Of a stretch of 23,679 nucleotides of DNA, positions 15,626 through 23,339 are shown piece by piece (the first letter of the stretch is position 1; each line of letters opens with the position of its first letter). Under the pieces are notes generated by a model, which saw nothing but the letters and a program-made list of their open reading frames with translations, was not told the DNA's origin and did no database searches. The position numbers and the translations under genes were made by a program. Origin of the DNA: Marinospirillum sp. (GTDB lineage Bacteria > Pseudomonadota > Gammaproteobacteria > Pseudomonadales > Halomonadaceae); assembly GCA_007119985.1 (NCBI GenBank), contig SKOQ01000180.1, forward strand, positions 1-23,679. The letters run 5' to 3'.

Positions 15626-16353
15626 CACTGCGCCTCCAATAAACGTGCGACCTGAGGATGCGCAGGCTGGGTTTGAATCTGCTCTGGAGTCCCCATTTGC
15701 AGTACAGCACCTGGACCCAGCACTACCAACCAATCGGCCAGTTTCAGGGCTTCTTGCATATCATGGGTAACCAGCACGACGCTACGCGGCTCCTCCGCCT
15801 GTATCGCCTGAAAACGCGCATGGACCTCAATTTTTGTGATGGGGTCGACCGCAGAAAAGGCTTCATCCAGCAAGAGTAAAGGTGGATCGAGAAACATGGC
15901 ACGGCAGAGGCCAACCCGCTGCGCCTGACCTCCGGAGATTTGATGTGGATAACGATCAAGCAATGCCGCATCTAACTGCATAAAATCGAGCAGCTTGTCG
16001 AGACGGGCCGCTTGGCGCTCTGGCGACCAGCCTTCTAAAGCGGCCATGACGCTCATATTGCGACGCACGGTCCAGTGCGGAAAAAGACCGATATGCTGGA
16101 CTGCATAGCCCATGCTTCTTCTTTGCTCAGATAGGCGCTGCCGATCAAGAGGAGCACCCAGCACCCGTACTTCGCCCGCTTGAGGCCAGACCAGGCCATT
16201 CATCATCTGCAGCAAGGTGGATTTACCACAGCCGCTTGGGCCAATGAGTGCCGTCACTTTTTGCTGTGGGAGCTGAAGATCCAGATGTTCAAAAACAGAT
16301 TGATCGCCAAAAAACTGGCTAACTTGACGAAATTCGACGCAAAATTCAGACAT
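15625..16353 (-). CDS. ABC transporter ATP-binding protein (OpuC/ProV-like)
   Basis: 242 residues. Walker A GPSGCGKST (38-46), Q-loop QHIGLFPH, signature ISGGQAQR, Walker B LLLLDEAFSAVD and switch VTHD are all present, so it is a complete ATPase. QHIGLFPH is typical of the betaine/choline importers. It ends soon after the nucleotide-binding domain and lacks the CBS domains that sense ionic strength in OpuA or ProV. It is coupled to the fused permease/binding protein by the overlapping TGATG. The start is uncertain: ATG at 16353 fits the family N-terminus but no good ribosome-binding site is visible; GTG at 16386 is the alternative. Confidence 0.92.
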   Translation of the reverse strand: MSEFCVEFRQVSQFFGDQSVFEHLDLQLPQQKVTALIGPSGCGKSTLLQMMNGLVWPQAGEVRVLGAPLDRQRLSEQRRSMGYAVQHIGLFPHWTVRRNMSVMAALEGWSPERQAARLDKLLDFMQLDAALLDRYPHQISGGQAQRVGLCRAMFLDPPLLLLDEAFSAVDPITKIEVHARFQAIQAEEPRSVVLVTHDMQEALKLADWLVVLGPGAVLQMGTPEQIQTQPAHPQVARLLEAQ

Positions 16354-16463
16354 AGTGAAGTTCAAGTACAGTGAGTGAATCAGCACTTAAACAGTCAGCA
16401 CTCAGGGAGTCAAGAAAAAGTCTAGAGACTCAAGCCCACAGCAGCGCGATCCTGTGCCGCTCA

Positions 16464-17090
16464 TTAACTACTCTTCGCACTGGTCAGCAATAAGCCAGCA
16501 GCAATAAAAGTGCCACCAAAGGTTTTGTTCAGCAGCGCTTGATGCCGTGGATGCTGTAATAGGCCCAGCACCTTGGCTGCCAAGCCGGTATAGCCCGCCA
16601 TCACGATCAAATCGACCACCACCATCGTCAATCCCATCAATACATACTGTTCAAGCAATGGCTGCTGTGGGTCCAAAAATTGCGGCAATACGGCAAGAAT
16701 AAAAACGATCGCCTTGGGGTTACTTGCATTCACGACAAAGCCCCTCCACACCAAACCCCAGCGCGCTCCAGCTTGCACAGCAGTGTCGGTATCACGGTGC
16801 AGTTGCACTGGCGCATTCCATTGTTTCCAGCCCAAATACAGCAGATAAGCGATACCACACCACTTCACTAGACCAAAGGCCCATTCCGAGGCCATTAACA
16901 AAGCGCCAAGGCCAGCCGCAGCAATCACCAGCTGCAAAATCAGCGCGATCTGTAAGCCGATCGCATTCCAATACCCCACCCGAAAGCCATAATTTAATCC
17001 GGCGGACATCGATGCTACAGCGCCAGCACCGGGCGACAAGCTGATCACCCAACTGGTCATAAAGAAGGTCAACCAAATATCCCAACTCAT
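16464..17090 (-). CDS. LysE/RhtB family amino-acid exporter
   Basis: 208 residues with about six hydrophobic segments, as usual for the family. The N-terminus SWVISLSPGAGAVASMS matches the conserved first-helix motif of RhtB-type proteins, and the C-terminus FGGTFIAAGLLL is also typical. Members export homoserine, threonine, lysine or related amino acids; the substrate cannot be read from sequence. The ATG at 17090 has AGGA at 7 bases, so I prefer it to the GTG one codon before. It stands alone on the minus strand, 110 bp from the ABC operon start and divergent from selO. Confidence 0.9.
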   Translation of the reverse strand: MSWDIWLTFFMTSWVISLSPGAGAVASMSAGLNYGFRVGYWNAIGLQIALILQLVIAAAGLGALLMASEWAFGLVKWCGIAYLLYLGWKQWNAPVQLHRDTDTAVQAGARWGLVWRGFVVNASNPKAIVFILAVLPQFLDPQQPLLEQYVLMGLTMVVVDLIVMAGYTGLAAKVLGLLQHPRHQALLNKTFGGTFIAAGLLLTSAKSS

Positions 17091-17226
17091 CACTTTTTCC
17101 TTTTGCTTGAAGAGCCGTAAAAAAACCAGATTAGCAGGTTTAAAGTGCCGCTCCTACCCGTCTCTGACTTGACCTGATGCCCGCAATACCTGAGTATATT
17201 GGTCAAGATTTTAAGCGGAGAAGCCC

Positions 17227-18669
17227 ATGTCCTTTTTTAGTTCCTGGCAGATCACACCACGCTATACCCAGCTGGGCCCTCATTTTTATCAGGTCCATCA
17301 ACCCGAGACCTTTCAAGGCCCCGCCCATCTTGTCGCCTTCAGCACAGACGCGGCCCAGTTGATCGATATTAACCCCTGCACTGTTGATGAAGCCGCTTTA
17401 CTGGATTGGATGACGGGCAGACTCAGACTACAGGGCAGCCAACCCATCGCGATGAAGTATGCCGGCCACCAGTTTGGGCACTTTAATCCTGCTTTAGGTG
17501 ATGGGCGCGGCCTGCTGATGGTGGAACTGACGAACCGACTCGCTCAGCCGTGGGAAGTCCACCTCAAAGGCGCAGGGCAAACAGCCTATTCACGCTTTGG
17601 TGATGGTCGCGCTGTTTTACGCTCATCCATTCGCGAGTTTCTGGGCAGCGAGGCCCTGCATCATCTCGGCATTCCAACAACACGCGCACTGGCCGTGGCC
17701 ACCACGGGAGAAAGTGTACGCCGTGAAAGCTTTGAACCTGGCGCCACCCTGCTCAGATTGACACCCAGCCACCTGCGTTTTGGCCATTTTGAGCATGCCT
17801 ATGCACAGCAGAACCAAGTGGGGCTGAAGCAGTTGGCAGACTATGCGCTTCAGCATTACTTTCCACATCGCCAAGAAGAGAAAGACGTCTACGCCGGACT
17901 CTTTGCTGAGGTGGTCGCCCGCACCGCGCGCTTAGGTGCCTTGTGGCAGACCTATGGCTTTTGTCATGGCGTGCTGAATACGGACAACATGTCGCTGCTA
18001 GGTGAGACGCTGGATTACGGCCCCTTTGCCTTTTTAGATCACTATCAGCCCCAAGCCAACTTCAACCACAGTGATCCTCAAGGCCGCTATGCCTTTGATC
18101 GTCAACCCAGTATTCTGCACTGGAACCTTGTTCGTCTGGCGCAGGCTCTCTCCCCCTTAGTCGAGATCGATCAGCTCAACCAGCAACTCGCGTTATTTAT
18201 GCCACAATTTGAACAGCATTATCGTCAAGGCTTAGCGCAACGCTTAGGCGTTGATGCTCAAACAGACTGGCCCCTGATCCAAGACTTCTTAACCCTATGC
18301 GGCCAAGAAGAACTCGATTGGACAGATTTTTTACGACGCCTGGCCGAAGGGAAGCAGGCACAAGCACTCAGTTTGACCTCGCAATCAGCCGCATGGCAGG
18401 CTTGGTTGGTCCAGTGGCAGCAGGCCATAGAGCCGCGCCATCCTGATGCTGAAGCACGCCACACCTTGCTCTGCCAATATAATCCCTGCATTCTGCCACG
18501 CACGCATCTGTTACAAGCCGCGATTGAAGCGGCGGAACAGGGTGATTTTAGCGAAGTGAGGCGACTCCATGCCTTATTGCGCACGCCTTTTAGCGCAAAG
18601 GGCCTGAAAACCAGTGATCGACAAGCCCCCGCCAAGGGTTGGCCAATCGCGCTGTCCTGCTCCTCTTAA
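17227..18669 (+). CDS. selO: Protein adenylyltransferase SelO (YdiU/UPF0061)
   Basis: 480 residues, matching E. coli SelO (478). This pseudokinase fold transfers AMP from ATP to Ser/Thr/Tyr of target proteins and links to redox stress responses. Conserved segments include YAGHQFG, LGDGRG, HLKGAGQTAYSRFGDGRAV (Lys114), SHLRFGHFEH and HGVLNTDNMSLLGETLDYGPF, which places the presumed catalytic and metal aspartates at 253 and 263. The C-terminus ends in SCSS, the bacterial counterpart of the motif that holds selenocysteine in animal SelO, with Cys478 in that place. GGAGA lies 6 bases before the ATG. A long-range inverted repeat (CTTGACC 17168-17174, GGTCAAG 17201-17207) lies in the leader. It appears to be a single-gene unit. 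Confidence 0.95.
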   Translation: MSFFSSWQITPRYTQLGPHFYQVHQPETFQGPAHLVAFSTDAAQLIDINPCTVDEAALLDWMTGRLRLQGSQPIAMKYAGHQFGHFNPALGDGRGLLMVELTNRLAQPWEVHLKGAGQTAYSRFGDGRAVLRSSIREFLGSEALHHLGIPTTRALAVATTGESVRRESFEPGATLLRLTPSHLRFGHFEHAYAQQNQVGLKQLADYALQHYFPHRQEEKDVYAGLFAEVVARTARLGALWQTYGFCHGVLNTDNMSLLGETLDYGPFAFLDHYQPQANFNHSDPQGRYAFDRQPSILHWNLVRLAQALSPLVEIDQLNQQLALFMPQFEQHYRQGLAQRLGVDAQTDWPLIQDFLTLCGQEELDWTDFLRRLAEGKQAQALSLTSQSAAWQAWLVQWQQAIEPRHPDAEARHTLLCQYNPCILPRTHLLQAAIEAAEQGDFSEVRRLHALLRTPFSAKGLKTSDRQAPAKGWPIALSCSS

Positions 18670-18888
18670 CAGCTGTTCACAATAAAAAGCAGCAGACAAG
18701 GATTCAGCCTCGCATTCATGCTCATTTATGCTTTAATACAGGTGTAATCAGATTGATCGCCACTCACCACTTGTTAGAAAGACCTTTGAATTTGAGTGCT
18801 TTTTTGCATGAAGAAGTTGAACAGGCAGTATATACTGATCAAGCTGAGCTGAAGCACACCCGACCACTGCTGAAGGATGACTGAATCG

Positions 18889-19353
18889 ATGCGTGCAGAT
18901 TTTATCAATCCCTTTTTACATGCCATGCTGAACGTGCTGCGCACGATGTGCCAAATGCAACCTCAGGTTGGCAAGCCACTGCTCAAAGAAGATGACTTTG
19001 CGCGAGGCGTGGTCACTGGCTTCGTGGATATGATGGGGGAAAGCACCACAGGCTCCTTAGCCATTTCGTTTCCGGCTGCTGTGGCCTTTGATATTGCAGA
19101 GCGGATGCTCGGTGAAAAAATCACAGAAGTTGATGACACCATCCGCGACCTGGTCGGTGAGATTACCAACATGGTCTGTGGTGGTGCCAAAAAGATTCTT
19201 GCGGAAAAAGGCTATGATTTTTACTTGTCTCAGCCAGTGACTTTTGTGGGCGACAATCACACCATTATGCACAGTGTTTATGGGCCCAGAATTTTATTGC
19301 CCTTTCATGTTGATAGTGGTGACTTTGTGGTCGAGGTCTGCTTTCGCGATTAA
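18889..19353 (+). CDS. cheX: CheX-family chemotaxis phosphatase
   Basis: 154 residues from the chosen start. The N-terminus (MRADFINPFLHAMLNVLRTM) and the active-site helix VGEITNMVCGGAKKIL, with the Glu and Asn two residues apart, identify a CheX/CheC-type protein. CheX removes phosphate from CheY-P or other receivers and so ends a chemotactic signal. No cheY, cheA or other che gene is beside it. ATG at 18889 has AAGGA 11 bases upstream; the ATG four codons earlier (18877) overlaps that AAGGA and cannot use it. AGTATATACT at 18827-18836 may be part of its promoter. A terminator at 19393 closes a single-gene unit. Confidence 0.88.
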   Translation: MRADFINPFLHAMLNVLRTMCQMQPQVGKPLLKEDDFARGVVTGFVDMMGESTTGSLAISFPAAVAFDIAERMLGEKITEVDDTIRDLVGEITNMVCGGAKKILAEKGYDFYLSQPVTFVGDNHTIMHSVYGPRILLPFHVDSGDFVVEVCFRD

Positions 19354-19392
19354 CACGGTGAGAAAGCGCTTAGCGCCCACCTGCACTTTCTT

Positions 19393-19418
19393 GGCCTGAT
19401 GCTGATCAGGCCTTTTTT
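19393..19418 (+). terminator. Intrinsic terminator of the CheX gene
   Basis: GGCCTGAT (19393-19400), loop GCTG, ATCAGGCC (19405-19412) and then six T's. This is a perfect 8-bp stem 40 bp after the stop codon. There is no U run on the other strand, so it acts for the plus strand only. Confidence 0.92.
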
Positions 19419-19440
19419 CTGCCCAGCTTTTTAAATCGCA

Positions 19441-19998
19441 CTATTTTTTAGTGCGCAGCAAAATATACACCGCACCTGTACCGCCATCTGCAGGGCGCGC
19501 TGAAGTGTAAGCCAAGACTTCCGTCATCTGTTTTAACCATACAGCCACATGGGATTTGATACTCGGTAGCTCACCTTCTCGGTTATAAGCCTTACCGTGA
19601 ACAAGCAAAAGACATTTAAACCCACGCTGGCGACCTTCACGAATAAAATCCACTAAGGCTGCTCGCGCTGCTTCGACCGTCATGCCATGTAAATCCAAGC
19701 CTTCTTGCCAAGGCACTTCGCCGCGCACTAAAGCCTTCCAACTTCTCAAAGGCAAATCCGGCACATGGAAGTTGAGCTCGTCACCTGGATTCACTGGTCG
19801 CACCAACCCATCAGACAAACCAATCTGCGCCAAGTTGACAGCCTCTGCCTGTGCCGCCTGTTGACGTAAGCGGGCATTCAAGGCAGTCAGAGTGGGGGGT
19901 TGACGTACATCCGCACGGTCATCTTGCAGGCGCTTCACACCCTGCATCATTTGTTGAAAGAGCTGCTGATCGTCAGCAAAATCACTCTCTTCGTTCAC
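19441..19998 (-). CDS. smrB: Smr-domain endonuclease, SmrB (YfcN) type
   Basis: 185 residues. A polar N-terminal region (1-95) precedes a C-terminal Smr domain (about 98-183) with the catalytic DLHG (Asp102-His104), LLVHGKAYN and a Gly-rich GGTGAVYILL end. E. coli SmrB cleaves mRNA just upstream of the stalled ribosome in collided ribosome pairs and so starts rescue. Its gene in E. coli lies next to and divergent from prmB-aroC, exactly as here, which supports the assignment. It starts with GTG, 6 bases after AAGGAG. No intrinsic terminator is seen at its 3' end; the CheX gene converges from the other side. Confidence 0.92.
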   Translation of the reverse strand: MNEESDFADDQQLFQQMMQGVKRLQDDRADVRQPPTLTALNARLRQQAAQAEAVNLAQIGLSDGLVRPVNPGDELNFHVPDLPLRSWKALVRGEVPWQEGLDLHGMTVEAARAALVDFIREGRQRGFKCLLLVHGKAYNREGELPSIKSHVAVWLKQMTEVLAYTSARPADGGTGAVYILLRTKK

Positions 19999-20010
19999 GA
20001 TCGACTCCTT

Positions 20011-20036
20011 ATGTTAGACTGCGAATATCCTAACAT
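20011..20036. promoter_or_regulatory. Inverted repeat between smrB and prmB
   Basis: ATGTTAG (20011-20017) and CTAACAT (20030-20036) are exact reverse complements with a 12-bp spacer. They lie in the 62-bp gap between divergent smrB and prmB. The element must overlap at least one of the two promoters, so it may be an operator. Its arms are short. Confidence 0.35.
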
Positions 20037-20060
20037 GATCACACAGGAAATGTTGCTGCC

Positions 20061-21020
20061 ATGACACCGCCTCTAACCCACCAAACCACCACTTCGCTTG
20101 TGCAAGAGCTGCAAACTCTGCGTGATTTTGTACGCTGGGCACTCACACAGTTTCATTGCCACAATCTCTATTATGGACACGGTACCGACAATGCATGGGA
20201 TGAAGCCCTCCATCTGGTTTTAGGCAGTCTGCATCTGCCTTGGGATACCGATGAGCGGCTGCTGGATGCGCGTCTTACTCAATTAGAGCGCGAAAAATTG
20301 ATCGAATTGATTCGCCGCCGCTGTGAGGAAAGAACACCCTTGCCCTATCTGCTGGGCGAGAGTTGGTTTGCTGGCTTGCCGTTTAAAGTCGACGCACGGG
20401 TCCTGATTCCTCGCTCCCCAATCAATGAACTGATTGAAGAAGCTTTTACCCCTTGGTTTAGCGAAGACACGCCACCGCAGCGTATTTTAGATCTCTGCAC
20501 CGGCAGCGGCTGTATTGGCATTGCCTGCGCCTATGCTTTCCCCACGGCGGAGGTTATCCTCAGCGATATTTCCAGCGATGCCTTAGATGTTGCGCAAGAA
20601 AATATTCAGCGCCATCACCTTCAGGATCGCGTTGAAGCCCGTGCTTCGGATCTATTCAGCGGCTTAGAAGGCGAAACCTTTGATCTGATTGTCAGCAACC
20701 CACCCTATGTTGATGAACATGATCTTTCCTTAATGCCCGATGAATATCATCAAGAGCCAGAACTGGCCTTAGCCGCAGGAGAAGATGGCTTAGATCTCGT
20801 CCGCATCATTCTTCAGCAAGCGCGTCAGCATCTGAATCCAGGCGGCCTGTTGATTGTTGAAGTCGGCAACAGCCAAGTGCATTTAGAAGCATTGCTCCCG
20901 AGGGTACCTTTTCTTTGGGTCGAATTTGCCGCCAATGCCGCCGGCGTGTTTGTGCTCACTGCAGAACAGCTTGAAGCCCATCAGGCCGAGTTCGATGCCT
21001 TAACTGAAAGTGCGAGTTAA
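20061..21020 (+). CDS. prmB: Ribosomal protein uL3 N5-glutamine methyltransferase
   Basis: 319 residues. The N-terminal helical domain (1-105) is followed by a class I SAM-dependent methyltransferase fold: LDLCTGSGCIGIA (about 143-155) binds S-adenosylmethionine, and NPPY (213-216) holds the target glutamine side chain. EPELALAAGEDGLDLVR is characteristic of the PrmB/PrmC group. The position just before aroC and divergent from smrB is the E. coli prmB arrangement, which separates it from prmC. It methylates a glutamine of ribosomal protein L3 during 50S assembly. The ATG at 20061 has AGGAA 11 bases upstream, rather far; no better in-frame start is seen. Confidence 0.94.
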   Translation: MTPPLTHQTTTSLVQELQTLRDFVRWALTQFHCHNLYYGHGTDNAWDEALHLVLGSLHLPWDTDERLLDARLTQLEREKLIELIRRRCEERTPLPYLLGESWFAGLPFKVDARVLIPRSPINELIEEAFTPWFSEDTPPQRILDLCTGSGCIGIACAYAFPTAEVILSDISSDALDVAQENIQRHHLQDRVEARASDLFSGLEGETFDLIVSNPPYVDEHDLSLMPDEYHQEPELALAAGEDGLDLVRIILQQARQHLNPGGLLIVEVGNSQVHLEALLPRVPFLWVEFAANAAGVFVLTAEQLEAHQAEFDALTESAS

Positions 21021-21061
21021 CTGAGCAGATCACAGGCAGACCCATCTAAACGAATCAGCTT

Positions 21062-21102
21062 CTGGACTCTTAGCGAACAAACCTGAACTCTTAGCGAACA
21101 AA
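21062..21102 (+). repeat. 21-bp tandem duplication before aroC
   Basis: Two 20-base copies (21062-21081 and 21083-21102), each ending CTCTTAGCGAACAAA, differ at one base (G or A at the fourth position) and repeat with a 21-bp period. The second copy ends just before the aroC ribosome-binding site TAGG (21104-21107). Confidence 0.9.
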
Positions 21103-21115
21103 GTAGGTGCAATCT

Positions 21116-22216
21116 ATGTCAGGCAATACTCTCGGTCGTCTTTTTACTGTCACCACCTTTGGCGAGAGCCACGGCCCAGCCTTGGGTGCTATTATTGATG
21201 GCTGCCCACCGGGCCTCGCCCTCAGCGAAGCCGATCTGCAAATTGATCTGGATCGCCGTAAACCCGGCACCAGTCGTCATACCACCCAGCGCCGCGAGGC
21301 CGATCAAGTTAAAATCCTCTCCGGCGTTTTTGAGGGCAAGACCACCGGCACACCCATCGGGCTGCTGATTGAAAATACCGATCAACGCTCGAAAGATTAT
21401 GGCGAGATCCAGCATCAGTTTCGCCCAGCTCACGCCGACTATACCTATCAGCAAAAATATGGTGTGCGTGATCATCGCGGTGGTGGGCGTAGCTCCGCAC
21501 GTGAGACAGCGATGCGCGTGGCGGCGGGGGCCATCGCCAAAAAGTACCTGCTGGAAGAGTACGGGGTACGTATTCGCGGCTACCTGAGTCAGCTGGGGCC
21601 AATTAAAATCAACCAATTCGATTGGGATGAGGTTGAGCGCAATCCATTCTTCTGTCCTGATGCCAGCCAAGTTCCGGCTATGGAAGACTATATGGATGCA
21701 CTGCGCAAAGAGGGTGAATCGATCGGCGCTCGGATCAATGTTGTTGCAGAAAGCGTCCCCCTTGGCTTAGGTGAGCCCATTTTTGATCGACTCGATGCCG
21801 ATATCGCCCATGCCATGATGTCCATCAATGCCGTCAAGGGCGTTGAAATTGGGGCGGGATTTGCCAGCGTTGAGCAAAAAGGTAGTCAGCATCGTGATGA
21901 AATGACACCCGAAGGTTTTCTCAGCAACCAAGCTGGCGGCATTCTCGGGGGCATTTCGACAGGGCAAGACATTACCGTCAGCATGGCTCTAAAACCCACC
22001 TCGAGCCTACGCTTACCCGGACGCGGTGTCGATCGCCAAGGGCAAGCCTGCGACATCATCACCAAAGGACGCCATGATCCCTGCGTTGGCATTCGTGCCA
22101 CGCCGATCGCAGAGGCCATGCTGGCACTGGTGCTGATGGACCACCTGCTCCGTCATCGCGGCCAAAATGCGCGTGTCCACTCCACCACCCCCATTATTCC
22201 ACCCAGAGCAATTTAA
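21116..22216 (+). CDS. aroC: Chorismate synthase
   Basis: 366 residues, normal length. Converts 5-enolpyruvylshikimate-3-phosphate to chorismate, the last common step to aromatic amino acids, folate and quinones, using reduced FMN. The family signatures are present: FGESHG at 15-20, HRGGGRSSARETAMRVAAGA in the middle, and GIRATPIAEAMLALVL near the end. ATG at 21116, with TAGG 8 bases upstream, gives the standard start MSGNTLGRLF; a GTG three codons earlier is rejected. It lies 95 bp after prmB, probably in one operon, though the tandem repeat in the gap may carry extra control. Confidence 0.97.
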   Translation: MSGNTLGRLFTVTTFGESHGPALGAIIDGCPPGLALSEADLQIDLDRRKPGTSRHTTQRREADQVKILSGVFEGKTTGTPIGLLIENTDQRSKDYGEIQHQFRPAHADYTYQQKYGVRDHRGGGRSSARETAMRVAAGAIAKKYLLEEYGVRIRGYLSQLGPIKINQFDWDEVERNPFFCPDASQVPAMEDYMDALRKEGESIGARINVVAESVPLGLGEPIFDRLDADIAHAMMSINAVKGVEIGAGFASVEQKGSQHRDEMTPEGFLSNQAGGILGGISTGQDITVSMALKPTSSLRLPGRGVDRQGQACDIITKGRHDPCVGIRATPIAEAMLALVLMDHLLRHRGQNARVHSTTPIIPPRAI

Positions 22217-22245
22217 TTTTTTTGCTCTTCACAGCAGCTTATAAA

Positions 22246-22304
22246 TGGCCTATTGACGCAGATAAAAGTTTTTTCTTCTTTTATCCTAGCAATAGGCCAG
22301 TTTT
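22246..22304 (+). terminator. Two-tier hairpin after aroC, probable terminator
   Basis: The outer stem TGGCCTATTG (22246-22255) pairs exactly with CAATAGGCCA (22290-22299). Inside it, GATAAAAG (22261-22268) pairs exactly with CTTTTATC (22278-22285) around a T-rich loop. The two stems are separated by a small internal loop, ACGCA on one side and CTAG on the other. TTTT follows at 22301-22304. It lies 29 bp past the aroC stop codon. Confidence 0.7.
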
Positions 22305-22348
22305 ATGCTACCTTTTAATCCTCTGTTCTTTTTAACCGCCATATCGCA

Positions 22349-22386
22349 GTTGCGTTAAGCAACACTTCTTGGTTAAATAGAACCAA
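22349..22386 (+). promoter_or_regulatory. Two small hairpins upstream of the DUF6489-like gene
   Basis: GTTGC (22349-22353) pairs with GCAAC (22359-22363), and TTGGTT (22369-22374) pairs with AACCAA (22381-22386). Both lie in the 200-bp gap before the GTG start at 22417. They may structure the mRNA leader or bind a regulator. I could not locate a confident promoter here. Confidence 0.3.
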
Positions 22387-22416
22387 AGTCGGATGCACTA
22401 GCACAGAGGTTGTCAC

Positions 22417-22659
22417 GTGAAAGTGAACGTAGAAATAGATATGACGCCAGACGAGTTCCGCAAAGCAATGGGGCTACCCGATGTTCAACCCCTGCAAGAA
22501 GAACTGATGCGCAGAATCCAAGAGCAGATGGAGGCTGGCGTAGAAGGCTATGATGCGCTATCCCTCCTCAAGCCCTTTGTTTCCCAAAGCTTTGATTCAG
22601 TGAACACCTACCAAAAAATGATGATGGATCTGATGTCAAGCTACGGAAAATCAAGCTAG
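22417..22659 (+). CDS. Small DUF6489-like protein, probably PHA-associated
   Basis: 80 residues, no signal or membrane segment. The N-terminus MKVNVEIDMTPDEFRKAMGL, followed by PDVQPLQE, resembles the small proteins annotated as DUF6489 (recalled, not searched). The rest is predicted helical and rich in Met and Gln, with a C-terminal amphipathic stretch (about 45-76). It starts with GTG, AGAGG lying 7 bases before. It sits 233 bp before a phasin gene and in the same direction as the PHA synthase gene, so a role at the granule surface or in its regulation is plausible (inference). No function is established. Confidence 0.75.
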   Translation: MKVNVEIDMTPDEFRKAMGLPDVQPLQEELMRRIQEQMEAGVEGYDALSLLKPFVSQSFDSVNTYQKMMMDLMSSYGKSS

Positions 22660-22819
22660 GTCATCATGGACATCTTAACTGAATACTCTATCTATTCAAT
22701 GACGACTTAAAAGCGAAATTAAAGAAAGAAGAGTCTTTCATTAAGCTTTAACAAAACTGTCTTTCTATCAGCACAATCAAGATTCAGACTGGTTGTGATT
22801 GATTTAAAATGAGCAGAAC

Positions 22820-22868
22820 TTGAACAAGATGTACAAGGACTGTTCAATATATAATGGGCTGATGCCCA
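22820..22868 (+). promoter_or_regulatory. Phasin promoter region with inverted repeat and leader hairpin
   Basis: A consensus -10 box TATAAT lies at 22850-22855, 37 bases before the phasin start codon. Just upstream, TTGAACA (22820-22826) and TGTTCAA (22841-22847) are exact reverse complements with a 14-bp spacer, covering the -35 position. No good -35 hexamer is present at 16-18 bp, suggesting activator control or repressor occupancy. TGGGC/GCCCA (22855-22868) forms a small hairpin directly after the -10. A PhaR-like granule-responsive repressor would be a natural ligand (inference). Confidence 0.45.
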
Positions 22869-22892
22869 CCACTTGAAGTAACGGAGTAGACT

Positions 22893-23318
22893 ATGATTCA
22901 AGATAAAGCGATGCAAGACAAGATGATGAATGCCTTCACTGAGCAAACCAAAAACCTCTATACCCCAATGCGTAAAATCAACGCCTTGCTGGTCGAGAAC
23001 ATGGAAAAAATGACTGACTTCCAACTGGAAGCCCTGAAAGCTTACAGCCACATGGGTCTGTCACAAATGAAGCAAGCCACTGAAGTCAAAGATGCTGACA
23101 CAGTACGCGATTACAGCGCTTCACAAGCTGAAATGATGAGCAGCCTGAGCAAGAAGATTCTTGAAGATGCGAAAACCATGGCTGACATGAGCATGGAATT
23201 CAAAGCTGAAGTTGAAAAAATTCTTGAGCAGTCTCGCAGCCAGGCTTTCAACAAGGCCGCTGAAGAAACCAAAGCTGAAGCTAAGCCAGCGGCCAAGCCA
23301 GCAGCCACAGCCAAATAA
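22893..23318 (+). CDS. Phasin family protein (PHA granule coat)
   Basis: 141 residues, almost wholly helical and rich in Met, Lys, Glu and Ala, as in phasin_2-type proteins. The core (about 10-115) alternates hydrophobic and charged residues (for example NALLVENMEKMTDFQLEAL), suited to coating a hydrophobic polyester surface. The C-terminal tail (about 120-141) is Ala/Lys/Pro-rich (KPAAKPAATAK), like the tails of phasins and histone H1-like proteins, and may contact DNA or other coat proteins. GGAG lies 6 bases before the ATG. A terminator follows, and the PHA synthase gene comes next, fixing the pathway context. High expression is likely given the strong -10 and ribosome-binding site. Confidence 0.88.
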   Translation: MIQDKAMQDKMMNAFTEQTKNLYTPMRKINALLVENMEKMTDFQLEALKAYSHMGLSQMKQATEVKDADTVRDYSASQAEMMSSLSKKILEDAKTMADMSMEFKAEVEKILEQSRSQAFNKAAEETKAEAKPAAKPAATAK

Positions 23319-23339
23319 GCTGAGCGCGACGCATGTTCA

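Noticed and set aside
15626..15733. 36-codon N-terminal extension of the fused ABC permease
   Set aside because: It lies wholly inside the ATPase coding sequence and reads as low-complexity; ATG 15625 has a strong ribosome-binding site and is followed by a signal-like segment.
16407..16431. GAGTC/GACTC inverted repeat between the ABC and LysE genes
   Set aside because: Five-base arms with a 15-base spacer are expected by chance.
17169..17200. Sigma-70 promoter for selO from TTGACC and TATATT
   Set aside because: The spacer is 20 bp, too long; the inverted repeat in the same place is noted under selO instead.
18817..18836. Promoter for the CheX gene from TTGAAC and TATACT
   Set aside because: The two boxes are only 8 bp apart; the palindrome AGTATATACT may still matter but no promoter can be fixed.
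18639..18884. 81-codon open frame spanning the selO end and the CheX leader
   Set aside because: It has no ribosome-binding site, no recognisable motif, overlaps the selO 3' end, and lies across a probable promoter.
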